From Bacteriovoracaceae bacterium (lineage in GTDB: Bacteria > Bdellovibrionota > Bacteriovoracia > Bacteriovoracales > Bacteriovoracaceae), in the NCBI GenBank assembly GCA_023151145.1, contig JAKLJM010000004.1:1-33252 (forward strand): a stretch of 33,252 bases of DNA. The letters are read 5' to 3'. Below, piece by piece: positions 16,198-24,164 of the stretch. Position 1 is the stretch's first letter. The number at the start of each line of letters is the position of its first letter. A model generated the notes under the pieces. The model worked only from the letters and a program-made list of their open reading frames with translations. It was not told the DNA's origin and did no database searches. A program made the position numbers and the translations under genes.

Positions 16198-16204
16198 GGC
16201 CCTT
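16172..16204 (-). terminator. palindromic terminator containing the stop codons of ogt and the M48 gene
   Basis: AAGGGCCTTATAAGGCCCTT at 16185-16204 is a perfect 20-base palindrome. The ogt TAA (16195-16197) and the M48 TAA (16192-16194, minus) both fall inside it. The minus-strand side is T-rich after the stem (TCTTTATTTTC), so it fits best as the M48 terminator; on plus there is no good T-run. Confidence 0.7.
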
Positions 16205-17436
16205 AATGCTTTTATGCGATCTCTCGCATGTGGATGTGAGTGATAAAAATTACTATACAATTGATCTTGCACAGTTGAACTAGCGTTATCTTTGTATAGT
16301 TTCAAAAGAGAAGAAATTAGCTTTTCTTTTTTTGAAACTAGACTGGCAAACTGATCAGCTTCATATTCGTGTTTACGTGAAAAATGAGTCGATATGGGTG
16401 TACTAAAAAATGTATAAACACCAGAGACCATAGAAAAAAGAGCTAGGGTTAAATAGTTTGTTTGAGTCATCACTCCATGGCCCATATAAAAAGCAGGCAA
16501 TTTCATCAACACTGCTAAAATATAAAGTCCTAAAAAGAGCGTTAACCAAGAAACAAAAATCATTTTATAGATATGAAACCTTTTATAGTGGCCAAGTTCA
16601 TGTGCTAAAATAGCTTCTACTTCTTCTGGATCTAATGTCTTTAATAACGTATCAAAAAAGACGATACGTTTGTTTTTACCAAATCCTGTAAAGTATGCAT
16701 TCCCATGTCCTGTTCTTTTTGAAGCGTCCATAATGAAGAGACCATTTGATTTAAAATCACATTTGGCCAATAAATTATTGATTCTTTCTTTAAGTGATTC
16801 GTCTTCTAAAGGAGAAAATTTATTAAAGATGGGAGCAATAAATGTTGGATAGATAAAAATCATGAGTAATTGAAATAAAACGATGGTCACAAATGTATAG
16901 AGCCACCAAAGATCATTTAATTTATCCATGATCATCAATACGACATAAAGAAGAGGGAAACCAATGATGGCCGAAAGCAAAATTCCCTTAAGCATGTCTG
17001 TGATAAAAGTTTTTTTCGTCGTTTTGTTAAAACCGTATTTTTCTTCAAGAACGAAAGTAGAATAAAGAGTTTCTGGTAAACCTAAAATTCCGGAAATGAG
17101 CGCCAACCCAGCGAAAAAAGCAATACCTGCTAAATTAGTCGAAAGGCCTAGAAAGGCAATTTGACGATGAAGAAGTTCTAATCCGCCACCAAGAGTCCAT
17201 AATAATAAAATGATAAGATCAAACGTTCTAAAGAAACGCGCGGTCTTTAGTTTATCTAAGCTGTAATCAATAGCTTTTTGATGATCTGCTAATGCAATTG
17301 TGTCTGCAAAATCGGCCGGAACTTTATCACGGTTGGATTCTAGGGTTTTGACTTGGCGTAATTCTAAGTAAGATTGCACTAGGACCTTGGCCAAAAGAAA
17401 TCCTAGAAAAATGCGGCTAATTGTAATGGGTTCCAT
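16192..17436 (-). CDS. membrane M48 metalloprotease, Ste24/CAAX-protease-1-like
   Basis: Integral membrane zinc protease of 414 residues, close to Ste24p/CaaX prenyl protease 1 in layout. It has several transmembrane stretches (FLGFLLAKVLV, TFDLIILLLWTLGG, LAGIAFFAGLALISGILG, LLSAIIGFPLLYVVLMIM, TFVTIVLFQLLMIFIYP), then the cytosolic-type core LFIMDASKRTGHGNAYFTG, the zinc motif HELGH (His279, Glu280, His283), two more helices and the third ligand region HEYEADQFAS. In bacteria this family probably handles membrane-protein quality control; bacteria lack prenylated CAAX substrates. The start is moved from the track position to ATG 17436 because AGAGGAAAG lies directly upstream. It is divergent from the MBL gene with a 49-base gap. 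Confidence 0.92.
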   Translation of the reverse strand: MEPITISRIFLGFLLAKVLVQSYLELRQVKTLESNRDKVPADFADTIALADHQKAIDYSLDKLKTARFFRTFDLIILLLWTLGGGLELLHRQIAFLGLSTNLAGIAFFAGLALISGILGLPETLYSTFVLEEKYGFNKTTKKTFITDMLKGILLSAIIGFPLLYVVLMIMDKLNDLWWLYTFVTIVLFQLLMIFIYPTFIAPIFNKFSPLEDESLKERINNLLAKCDFKSNGLFIMDASKRTGHGNAYFTGFGKNKRIVFFDTLLKTLDPEEVEAILAHELGHYKRFHIYKMIFVSWLTLFLGLYILAVLMKLPAFYMGHGVMTQTNYLTLALFSMVSGVYTFFSTPISTHFSRKHEYEADQFASLVSKKEKLISSLLKLYKDNASSTVQDQLYSNFYHSHPHARDRIKALRAL

Positions 17437-17468
17437 ATTCTTTCCTCTAAGTGACAACTTCTTTTCAG

Positions 17469-17474
17469 TATAAT
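17469..17474 (+). promoter_or_regulatory. TATAAT -10 box 12 bases before the MBL-hydrolase start
   Basis: TATAAT at 17469-17474 sits so close to the ATG at 17486 that transcription from it would begin within about five bases of the start codon. There is no Shine-Dalgarno before that ATG, so a leaderless or near-leaderless message is possible. No -35 at normal spacing is seen. Confidence 0.4.
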
Positions 17475-17485
17475 AAGATGCCACT

Positions 17486-18220
17486 ATGAAAGTCCATGTC
17501 CATTTTCATCAAAACAGCTTGAGAAACTTCTCTTATCTTTTAGAAAATTCTAAAGGTGAGGCAATTCTTATTGATCCATTTTCAGGGGATTATTGGCGAG
17601 AGTTTTTAAATTCAAAGCACTTAGCATTAGTTGGACTTTTTTTTACCCACGATCATCCTGATCATTATGCGGGAGAATCAGTTTTTTCAAATGAGATTTT
17701 ACGTGTTGCACACCCGAATGCAAGACTTCCTTTTCCCTTTAAAGCTGTGCAAAATCTAGACAAAATATTTATTGATTTTTGCGACGAGCGCTCTTTTTTA
17801 AGAATCAATTTTACTCCAGGGCATGTGGGTACTCATTTGGCACTTGAATGGTGGCAAGATGAAGTACTTGTGGGCTTTTTTTCTGGAGATTGTTTATTCA
17901 ATGCTGGTATTGGTAACACAAAGAATGGAGGAGATGTAGCAGTCCTTTTTAAAACCGTTCAAAGGCTCTCAACAATTCTCAGTAAAGAAACCATTCTTTA
18001 TCCGGGACATGATTATATTCAACGTAACTTAGAATTCAATTTACATTATTCGGATCGACATAAGCTGATGTTGCAGTTTCTTTTAGAAATGAAAGAACAG
18101 TATGAAAAGAGTGGGTATCAATTTATGACGATGGATAATGAATTTAAAATGAACCCGTATTTAAATAATAACGATCAGGAAAATTTTTTTGATCTGCGCC
18201 GCTTGCGTGATCAATGGTAA
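17486..18220 (+). CDS. MBL-fold metallohydrolase, glyoxalase-II-like
   Basis: Cytoplasmic metallo-beta-lactamase-fold hydrolase of 244 residues. The metal motif THDHPDH (His55, His57, Asp59, His60) is complete, followed by FTPGHVGTHLAL (third His), FFSGDCLFNAGIGNT (bridging Asp) and LYPGHDYIQRNLEF (last His), an order typical of hydroxyacylglutathione hydrolase and persulfide dioxygenase relatives. It is about the usual 220-260 residues. The C-terminal tail (NDQENFFDLRRLRDQW) resembles the glyoxalase II ending with an R-x-x-R/D pattern. No glyoxalase I gene is nearby. It is followed 24 bases later by a peroxiredoxin, which would suit a thiol/redox role. The exact substrate is not fixed. Confidence 0.88.
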   Translation: MKVHVHFHQNSLRNFSYLLENSKGEAILIDPFSGDYWREFLNSKHLALVGLFFTHDHPDHYAGESVFSNEILRVAHPNARLPFPFKAVQNLDKIFIDFCDERSFLRINFTPGHVGTHLALEWWQDEVLVGFFSGDCLFNAGIGNTKNGGDVAVLFKTVQRLSTILSKETILYPGHDYIQRNLEFNLHYSDRHKLMLQFLLEMKEQYEKSGYQFMTMDNEFKMNPYLNNNDQENFFDLRRLRDQW

Positions 18221-18244
18221 TTCATTGGTAAAAAAGGATTGTTT

Positions 18245-18715
18245 ATGTCGACATTAAAAATTGGAAATTTAGCTCCTAAATTTAATTTACTTAATCAGCG
18301 CGAAGAAAAAGTAGCGTTAAAAGATTTTTTAGGCTTTTGGGTTGTCCTTTATTTTTACCCCAAAGCTATGACTCCAGGATGTAGCGTTCAAGCTTGTGGA
18401 CTTCGCGACACGATGAAGGAATTTAAAAAAAGAAAGATCACTATTTTGGGTGTCAGCCCAGATGAACCAAAGAAGCTATTGAAATTCGAAGAAAAAGAAA
18501 AACTAAATTTTGATCTTTTATCTGATGTTGATCATGACTTGGCCGAGAAATACGGGGTTTGGGGATTAAAAAAATTTATGGGTCGAGAGTACATGGGGAT
18601 TCTTCGTACTACATTTATCATCGGTCCTGATGGCAAACTGAAGCATATTATGGATGATGTCAAAACAAAGACTCACCATGACGATGTTTTAAATTGGATA
18701 ATTGAAAATTCATAA
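18245..18715 (+). CDS. bcp: thioredoxin-dependent thiol peroxidase, Bcp/PrxQ peroxiredoxin
   Basis: Cytoplasmic peroxiredoxin that reduces hydrogen peroxide and organic hydroperoxides with thioredoxin as the donor. The 156-residue product has FYPKAMTPGCSVQACGLRD with the peroxidatic Cys46 and the resolving Cys51 five residues on, as in E. coli Bcp. ILGVSPDEPKKLLKFEEKEKLNFDLLSD and GILRTTFIIGPDGKLKHI complete the AhpC/TSA fold. The threonine of the T-P-G-C motif is kept, but a Met precedes it where Thr is common. The start is ATG 18245, with AAAGGA upstream, not the TTG of the track. It probably shares an operon with the MBL hydrolase. Confidence 0.93.
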   Translation: MSTLKIGNLAPKFNLLNQREEKVALKDFLGFWVVLYFYPKAMTPGCSVQACGLRDTMKEFKKRKITILGVSPDEPKKLLKFEEKEKLNFDLLSDVDHDLAEKYGVWGLKKFMGREYMGILRTTFIIGPDGKLKHIMDDVKTKTHHDDVLNWIIENS

Positions 18716-18734
18716 AACTTTAACTTAATTAAGC

Positions 18735-18778
18735 TCATAGGCCCTGATACACTTAAGCAACTTTTGGAGGGCCTATGA
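18735..18778 (+). promoter_or_regulatory. perfect 11-bp hairpin over the ribosome binding site and start of the EEP nuclease
   Basis: TCATAGGCCCT (18735-18745) pairs perfectly with AGGGCCTATGA (18768-18778) across a 22-base loop. The right arm contains part of the strong GGAGG ribosome binding site (18766-18770) and the whole ATG (18775-18777). Folded, it would block initiation. There is no T-run after it, so it is not a usual terminator of bcp. Confidence 0.55.
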
Positions 18779-19935
18779 AGTTAGTTTCCACGATTTTTTT
18801 ATCGTTCTTATTCACTCTGTCGATCTCAGCGAAGACTCTTGAGATCATGTCTTACAATGTTGAAAATCTTTTCGATGCTAAACCTGACGTAGTTAATGGT
18901 AAGGGAAAAGAAGATTTTGCTTATCTTCCAAAAGATCATCCGGAAAAAGAAAAGGGCTGTAAAACAGTTGCAAAATTTAGAAAAAGAGAATGTTACGAAA
19001 CGAACTGGACCGAAGCAAAAGTTGATTTAAAATTAGAAAATATTAAAACGGCCGTTGAGTCTGAAAGAAATGGTAAAGCTGATTTTTTAGGATTAATTGA
19101 AGTTGAAAACAAAGAAGTAGTACAAAGATTAGCGCAAAAATTAGGTTATACCAATGTCGAAATCACTGAATCCCCTGACGAAAGAGGTGTAGATGTTGCC
19201 TTACTTTTCAATGAGTCAGACTCTATTAAAAAAGTATCAAACACCGAACATGTCATCGACGTTGAAAGACCAACTCGAAATATTTTAGAAGTAGAATTTT
19301 TATTAGATGGTAAATTTCCCTTAACGATTTTTGTGAATCATTGGCCAAGTTTAGCGAATCCAGATTCTTGGAGAATTAAAGCTGCAGAAAAACTTGTGGC
19401 AAGAATGAAAGAGATTCAAACTAAAAATTCCCAAATGTCGTTTGTTGCCATTGGTGACTTCAATACCATTCCAGAAAATAATCCACACCCATTTACAACT
19501 GTCCTTCAAAAAGATGGTCTGATGATTGATGGTTTTGAAAACATGGTAAAGAGTGGCAAAGTCTCAGCTGATGAAATGGCAAAAATGCCAAAGGGCAGTT
19601 ATTTTTATGCCAAACAAAAACAGTGGAATATGTTAGATCGAATTTTTTATTCACAAAATTTAATAGATGGTAAAGAAATAGAAATTACTCCTGAAAGTTT
19701 TAGAATTCATATGCCAAAAGCAGTTTTAAGAGAATGGACAATTGGTAAAAATGATGATCCCAAAACATTTGTTCCCTTTTTTGTTCCGAAGTCATTTAAA
19801 CATGAAAAGGACACTAAAGAAGAAATGGGATTTTCAGACCACTTACCAATTTATGTAAAATTAGAAGTTCCAGAAGTTAAAAAAGAAGTGAAGAAAGAAG
19901 CAAAAAAAGAAAGTAAAAAGAAGAGTAAAAAATAA
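18775..19935 (+). CDS. secreted endonuclease/exonuclease/phosphatase-family protein
   Basis: Secreted DNase-I-fold (EEP) enzyme of 386 residues. A signal peptide (MKLVSTIFLSFLFTLSISA) leads into the catalytic domain: EIMSYNVENLFD, FLGLIEVENKEVVQRL with the metal-binding Glu, VNHWPS, the GDFNT catalytic Asp/Asn, and GFSDHLPIYVKL with the catalytic Asp-His pair. An insertion with two cysteines (GCK and ECYE) follows YNVENLFD. The last 18 residues are a lysine/glutamate tail (KKEVKKEAKKESKKKSKK) that could bind nucleic acid or an acidic surface. Extracellular nuclease or phosphodiesterase use is likely; a predator could use it to degrade prey DNA (inference). GGAGG and the ATG sit in a hairpin. 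A strong terminator follows. Confidence 0.9.
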   Translation: MKLVSTIFLSFLFTLSISAKTLEIMSYNVENLFDAKPDVVNGKGKEDFAYLPKDHPEKEKGCKTVAKFRKRECYETNWTEAKVDLKLENIKTAVESERNGKADFLGLIEVENKEVVQRLAQKLGYTNVEITESPDERGVDVALLFNESDSIKKVSNTEHVIDVERPTRNILEVEFLLDGKFPLTIFVNHWPSLANPDSWRIKAAEKLVARMKEIQTKNSQMSFVAIGDFNTIPENNPHPFTTVLQKDGLMIDGFENMVKSGKVSADEMAKMPKGSYFYAKQKQWNMLDRIFYSQNLIDGKEIEITPESFRIHMPKAVLREWTIGKNDDPKTFVPFFVPKSFKHEKDTKEEMGFSDHLPIYVKLEVPEVKKEVKKEAKKESKKKSKK

Positions 19936-19939
19936 ATTA

Positions 19940-19964
19940 GGGAGCGTGAATGCTCCCTTTTTTT
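19940..19964 (+). terminator. rho-independent terminator after the EEP nuclease
   Basis: GGGAGC (19940-19945), loop GTGAAT, GCTCCC (19952-19957), then seven T (19958-19964). It ends inside the last codon of the convergent M48 lipoprotein gene. Confidence 0.9.
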
Positions 19965-20763
19965 ATGGGATTAAATTTCTACCAATACCTTTTTTCTTTG
20001 AAGCTTCGTAGTAAGGCATAACTTTTGGTAACAAGCTTTTTAAATACTCTTTACGGTTGTGCGAGTTGGGATGTGTAGATAAAAATTCTGGTGGAGATTT
20101 ACCGCCATCAGCTTTTGAAAAACGATCCCAAAAATTTACTGCTTCTCGCGGATCATATCCGGCTTTGGCCATTAACACTAATCCAATTTCATCTGCTTCA
20201 GTTTCATGACTTCTAGAAAATGGAAGAATGACTCCATAGGTAGCCCCAGCTCCAAGAGCCGCCATGACTAATGTTTTTTTCGTTGAATCCATTTTTGATA
20301 AGCCAATAACCGCAAGTCCAGCCATGGCTGCGTTGGTGGCCATCTGTTGGCTCATGCGCTGACCGCCGTGACGAAGGAGGGCATGGCCTATTTCGTGTCC
20401 CATGACAGCTGCTAAGCCGGCTTCATTTTGAGCATAGGGAAAAAGCCCGGTATAGACAGCCACTTTACCTCCTGGGAGACAAAAAGCATTGGGAGTATTT
20501 GGAGAATCAATTGTTTTAAATTCCCAAACGTATTCAGGTTTTCCTGAAATTTTTGCTAAATCATTGCCAATTTCTTCGACGATCTTTGATGCTTTAGAAT
20601 TTGTGATAATTTTTTCTTTACTTAAAATTTCTTTGTACGCATCAGCCCCTTGTGAATTTTCTGAATCTTCACTGGTTAGTAGAAATGCTCTTTTGTCTGT
20701 TCCTGGCAATCTGGCACAGCTTAAAAGTGAAATTGAAGCGAGTATGAAGATAATACGTTTCAT
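19963..20763 (-). CDS. M48 metalloprotease lipoprotein (LoiP/BepA-like)
   Basis: Secreted zinc peptidase of 266 residues anchored as a lipoprotein: MKRIIFILASISLLSC with the lipobox Cys16. The catalytic motif GHEIGHALLRH (His123, Glu124, His127) and the downstream third ligand in RSHETEADEIGLVLM are complete, and a Gly/Ala-rich helical stretch lies between them, as in E. coli LoiP, YcaL and BepA. STHPNSHNRKEYLKSLLP is the family's end motif. No TPR tail, unlike BepA. Its likely role is outer-membrane protein quality control in the periplasm. A good AGAGG ribosome binding site precedes the ATG. It is the second M48 enzyme in the window, unlike the polytopic one at 16192-17436. Confidence 0.92.
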   Translation of the reverse strand: MKRIIFILASISLLSCARLPGTDKRAFLLTSEDSENSQGADAYKEILSKEKIITNSKASKIVEEIGNDLAKISGKPEYVWEFKTIDSPNTPNAFCLPGGKVAVYTGLFPYAQNEAGLAAVMGHEIGHALLRHGGQRMSQQMATNAAMAGLAVIGLSKMDSTKKTLVMAALGAGATYGVILPFSRSHETEADEIGLVLMAKAGYDPREAVNFWDRFSKADGGKSPPEFLSTHPNSHNRKEYLKSLLPKVMPYYEASKKKGIGRNLIP

Positions 20764-20785
20764 TTTGGCCTCTGGTAAAAATTAT

Positions 20786-21055
20786 TTATTCAAATGAAAG
20801 TTGTTCGTTGACTAAAAAGGTCAATGGAAATTTTTCAGCGCATTTATTTAATACATGATCAACTTGCTCTTTTAATCTCAAATCTCCTTTGAGATCAATA
20901 TCGCGAAATTGATCGTGGGGATTAAAGGGAAGAGTAGAGTAAAAACAAAGACCTTCGTTGGCTTCAAATTGAAAATAAAAAAACGCCGAATCTTCTTTGT
21001 TTAATCGAATGACGTAATGAAATAACGATTTCGCTTGAGTGTTTTGATCAGTCAT
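20786..21055 (-). CDS. small acidic hypothetical protein
   Basis: Protein of 89 residues without a signal peptide or membrane segment. The sequence is compact and looks like one small alpha/beta domain: LFHYVIRLNKEDSAFFYFQF, then LCFYSTLPFN, an acidic loop, and a helix LKEQVDHVLNKC. It loosely recalls short DUF4911-type proteins but I cannot assign it. It is supported as a gene by an ATG with GAGAG upstream (21055) and by filling the space before the M48 lipoprotein on the same strand with a 22-base gap, so the two are likely co-transcribed. A shadow of another gene is unlikely because no plus-strand gene occupies this stretch. Confidence 0.6.
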   Translation of the reverse strand: MTDQNTQAKSLFHYVIRLNKEDSAFFYFQFEANEGLCFYSTLPFNPHDQFRDIDLKGDLRLKEQVDHVLNKCAEKFPLTFLVNEQLSFE

Positions 21056-21123
21056 AGTGCTCTCAATATTAAATTTATAAATTGGTTTTATATCATTATA
21101 TGCAAAAACTCAAAGGGCTTTGA

Positions 21124-21151
21124 TTGACTTCAATTCAAGTTGCTTTACAAT
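21124..21151 (+). promoter_or_regulatory. sigma-70-like promoter for the TPR-lipoprotein/LysM operon
   Basis: TTGACT (21124-21129), a 16-base spacer and TACAAT (21146-21151) match the -35/-10 consensus well. A transcript starting near 21158 would have a leader of about 45 bases before GTG 21202. Confidence 0.6.
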
Positions 21152-21201
21152 GAAATTAAGTGCCTAGTTTCGAATGCTTAATATGTCATGGAGGACGAAA
21201 A

Positions 21202-21975
21202 GTGAAAAGGATTTTTAGCACACAGCGAATGAGTATTTTTAGCGTATTAGTTTCTACGCTGTTGTTAACTTCTTGTTCACAATTATTGGCCCACCGAGAT
21301 GAAAATGAAACGAGTGTCGTTGCCAGTGCCAATCAAGAGTCTGTGCCTCGTGCTCAGTATGATGAACTGGCGAGAAAGTATCAAGAGCTTTTAAATAAAT
21401 CTAAAAATTTAAAAACAACAGAAGATCAAAATGCAGTTTCTGTTTCAGAGTTACCTTCAAATATTAATGACGGCGCAGCTAAGCCCATGCTCGGAGCGGA
21501 GTCTACAAATTTAGATCCATCTGAATTAGTTAATAAATTAGATGCTAATTTTCCTGATAAAAAAACCGAAGTCACTCTTATCGATGCACCAGCTGCTGCG
21601 CCAACAGCCATTGGTGTTCAAGAAGTTTTTTATACAGATGATGTTGATGAACAAATTAAACAACTAAGAGAAGTTGGAAATTTAGTTCGTGTTAATAAAT
21701 TTGAAGATGCTTTGGCCATACTAAAAAATTTAGAAAATTCTAAAGAAAAACAAATTCAAGTTAGAGCAAAAATGATGCTCGGGGATTTATTGTTTAACCA
21801 AGGCGAGTACGATTTATCGATGCAAGTATATGAAGAAGTTATTACTAAATATGCGTTTAGCGGATTAGTTTTAAAAGCTCTCGGAAAGTTGGTTGCCTGT
21901 AGTGAAAAATTGAAACAACCTGAAAAACAAGCTAAGTACTATTCGCTCCTCCATGATTTTTTTGAGGCAGGCTAA
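21202..21975 (+). CDS. TPR-like lipoprotein
   Basis: Secreted lipoprotein of 257 residues. GGAGGA at 21190-21195 lies six bases before GTG 21202, which opens a lipoprotein signal peptide with the lipobox LLLTSC (Cys25); the track start at 21160 is too early. A low-complexity linker follows, then about 100 C-terminal residues with a tetratricopeptide-like helical pattern (LVRVNKFEDALAILKNL, AKMMLGDLLFNQGEYDLSMQVYEEVI, VLKALGKLVACSEKLKQ). YDLSMQVYEEVITKY is a good TPR helix pair. Its stop overlaps the ATG of the LysM gene by one base (TAATG), so the two proteins are probably made together and may form one envelope complex. Confidence 0.8.
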   Translation: MKRIFSTQRMSIFSVLVSTLLLTSCSQLLAHRDENETSVVASANQESVPRAQYDELARKYQELLNKSKNLKTTEDQNAVSVSELPSNINDGAAKPMLGAESTNLDPSELVNKLDANFPDKKTEVTLIDAPAAAPTAIGVQEVFYTDDVDEQIKQLREVGNLVRVNKFEDALAILKNLENSKEKQIQVRAKMMLGDLLFNQGEYDLSMQVYEEVITKYAFSGLVLKALGKLVACSEKLKQPEKQAKYYSLLHDFFEAG

Positions 21976-24131
21976 TGAAAAAAACAAATAAGATTGCACT
22001 GGTTACAAGTGCGACATTACTCTTAGGTCATTCTGCTATTTATGCACAAGAAGATGCACAAGCAGCTATGGACCTTGAAGAAGTAAATGTTTTTGAAACA
22101 GTTAAACAGGGTGATCTAGATACGGGAAAAGATATTCCGCCGCTATCAACGCTGGAAGAACAAGACGATCTTGAGTCGATGAAAGATGATATTGGTGATA
22201 ATCTTTTTAAAGATCAAGTTAAAGAGGGAAAAGCCCTTTCTGAAACACCAAGCTCTGGTCAGACTGGAACTTTGAATTTGACAGAAGAAGCTACGAACGA
22301 TGCAACAGCGGTTACTGAAAATAAAAAAAATGAAAAAGCTGAAATAATTGCAGACGATACTTTAAATTTTGATACCGGAAATGAAGAGAAAAATCTTTTA
22401 AAATTATCAAAGTTTGTTCAAGGTAAAATCACTCCTAAAGAATGGGAAGATTTAAATAGCAAAAGTAAATTAGAGAAGTATGAAGTTCAAAAAGGAGATT
22501 ATCTTTGGAAAATCTCGAAAAAACTTTTTGGTACTGGTTTTTATTATTCAAAAATTTGGTCCTTAAATCCGCAAATCACTAACCCCCATGAAATTGAGCC
22601 GGGAACGACTTTATTATTTGACTTAGGATCAACCGATGCTGTTCCCAATGTTCAAGTAAGCGCCTTCTCGGACGATGAACCAGTGGCATCGATGAAAAAG
22701 GGAATGAATTATGCTTCTAATAGTGAAGCGATACGTCCACCTTGGTTAGATGAAAGAAGAAAACTCATTGATCAAGGGATTTATTTTCAATTTGCCTCGG
22801 AAGAAACCTATGAAGATCTAGAGCGTTTGGAAAAAGCACAAAGAAATACAGAACATGAAAAATATGAACCACCGATTAATAATATCGCTATTCGCGAACC
22901 AGGTGATGAGTATGACAGCGTGGGGTTTGATAAAAATTCACGGATAACTTTTAATTATAAAGAAGGTTTTTTCCTAAATACTTTTGTGACAACAAATATG
23001 TTACAAGATTTAGGGATGGTGAAAGCCGCTAAAAATGAAGGCGTTTTCATTCATAAATTTGATACAGTTTACGTAGAATTTGAAAAAGGCGTGAAAGTTA
23101 GACCTGGGGATTTATTCTCAGTTTATAGTTCCGGTGGAGAGATCCAACATCGCGTTTCTGATCGTTCGGGTTATCAATATACGATTAGTGCACAAATTAA
23201 AGTGATTAAAAAAATTGATGATGTATGGGAGTGTCAGGTTATTGATCAATCGGGACTTTTACAAAGAAAAGACCGTGTGACAGTTTATACTCCGAAAATT
23301 TCAAAAATCGCTCGTACTTATTCACGTCGAACAATCGAAGCAGCAATTATTGGCGGATTCAGAGATTCTCCTGGCGGAATTTCTTTTGGCGATGTTGTCT
23401 ATTTAGATCGAGGTCGAGCAGATGGCGTGGAGCTCGGAAATATTTTTGAGGTTTATTCATTCATTGATCGAGGAACTAATAAAAGAATTTCACCAAGTCC
23501 GACTTATAAAACTGGTGAGTTAACTGTAATTAATATCACCGATAACTTCGCAACCGCATTGGTGTCTCGTTCATCAAATGAGATGTCTTTTGGAAATATT
23601 GCGCTTACAAAAACTCAAGAAGAAGCGACCAGAGAGATGCGAATTAAAAACCAAGATTCGCTCAAAGATGTTAAACGAATCGAAGGTAAGTCATTGGATG
23701 AACTCGATGTTGAGTTAAATCTTGATGATGTAAGCCAAGATATTTTAAAGAAAGCAGATAAGATTCAACTGACAGAAGATGAACTTGAAGAGCTAGAGCG
23801 TCAAGAGCGTGAGAAGTCTATTATTCGTGATGATAATCGAGATGAGAAAGAACTTGATCGTTTAGAAAATGATTTATCTGATCAAGAAAAGCTACTCAAT
23901 GAATCAAAATTAGATGAAGATCGCTTATTAGAAGATCAGAGTCTCGAGGAAGAAGAGAAGAAAATCAAAGACCCAGATCCGAATTCATTTGAATCTGTGA
24001 ATGAGATTGAACAAGAGTTAGGCCGCAAATATATGGATGAAGATATTAATAATAAAGAAAATCCATATGGTCTGACAGAATTTGACCTTGAAGAAATAGA
24101 TGAGATGTTGAATACTGGTCGAAAAAAATAA
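21975..24131 (+). CDS. secreted LysM-domain protein with acidic C-terminus
   Basis: Secreted 718-residue protein. Signal peptide (MKKTNKIALVTSATLLLGHSAIYA), acidic linker, then one LysM peptidoglycan-binding domain at about residues 169-214 (YEVQKGDYLWKISKKLFG through EIEPGTTLLF). Residues 330-545 hold two or three beta-rich segments of the type ISFGDVVYLDRGRADGVELGNIFEVY and GELTVINITDNFATALV, which recall FlgT-C-like barrels. The last 170 residues are very acidic and charged (EDELEELERQEREKS; LEEEEKKIKDPDP) and probably disordered or coiled. No enzyme motif is seen, so it is likely structural: a wall-bound scaffold working with the coupled TPR lipoprotein. It lies 33 bases before topA. Confidence 0.8.
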   Translation: MKKTNKIALVTSATLLLGHSAIYAQEDAQAAMDLEEVNVFETVKQGDLDTGKDIPPLSTLEEQDDLESMKDDIGDNLFKDQVKEGKALSETPSSGQTGTLNLTEEATNDATAVTENKKNEKAEIIADDTLNFDTGNEEKNLLKLSKFVQGKITPKEWEDLNSKSKLEKYEVQKGDYLWKISKKLFGTGFYYSKIWSLNPQITNPHEIEPGTTLLFDLGSTDAVPNVQVSAFSDDEPVASMKKGMNYASNSEAIRPPWLDERRKLIDQGIYFQFASEETYEDLERLEKAQRNTEHEKYEPPINNIAIREPGDEYDSVGFDKNSRITFNYKEGFFLNTFVTTNMLQDLGMVKAAKNEGVFIHKFDTVYVEFEKGVKVRPGDLFSVYSSGGEIQHRVSDRSGYQYTISAQIKVIKKIDDVWECQVIDQSGLLQRKDRVTVYTPKISKIARTYSRRTIEAAIIGGFRDSPGGISFGDVVYLDRGRADGVELGNIFEVYSFIDRGTNKRISPSPTYKTGELTVINITDNFATALVSRSSNEMSFGNIALTKTQEEATREMRIKNQDSLKDVKRIEGKSLDELDVELNLDDVSQDILKKADKIQLTEDELEELERQEREKSIIRDDNRDEKELDRLENDLSDQEKLLNESKLDEDRLLEDQSLEEEEKKIKDPDPNSFESVNEIEQELGRKYMDEDINNKENPYGLTEFDLEEIDEMLNTGRKK

Positions 24132-24164
24132 TTATAATGATGATTTTAGATTAAGGTAAAAAAT

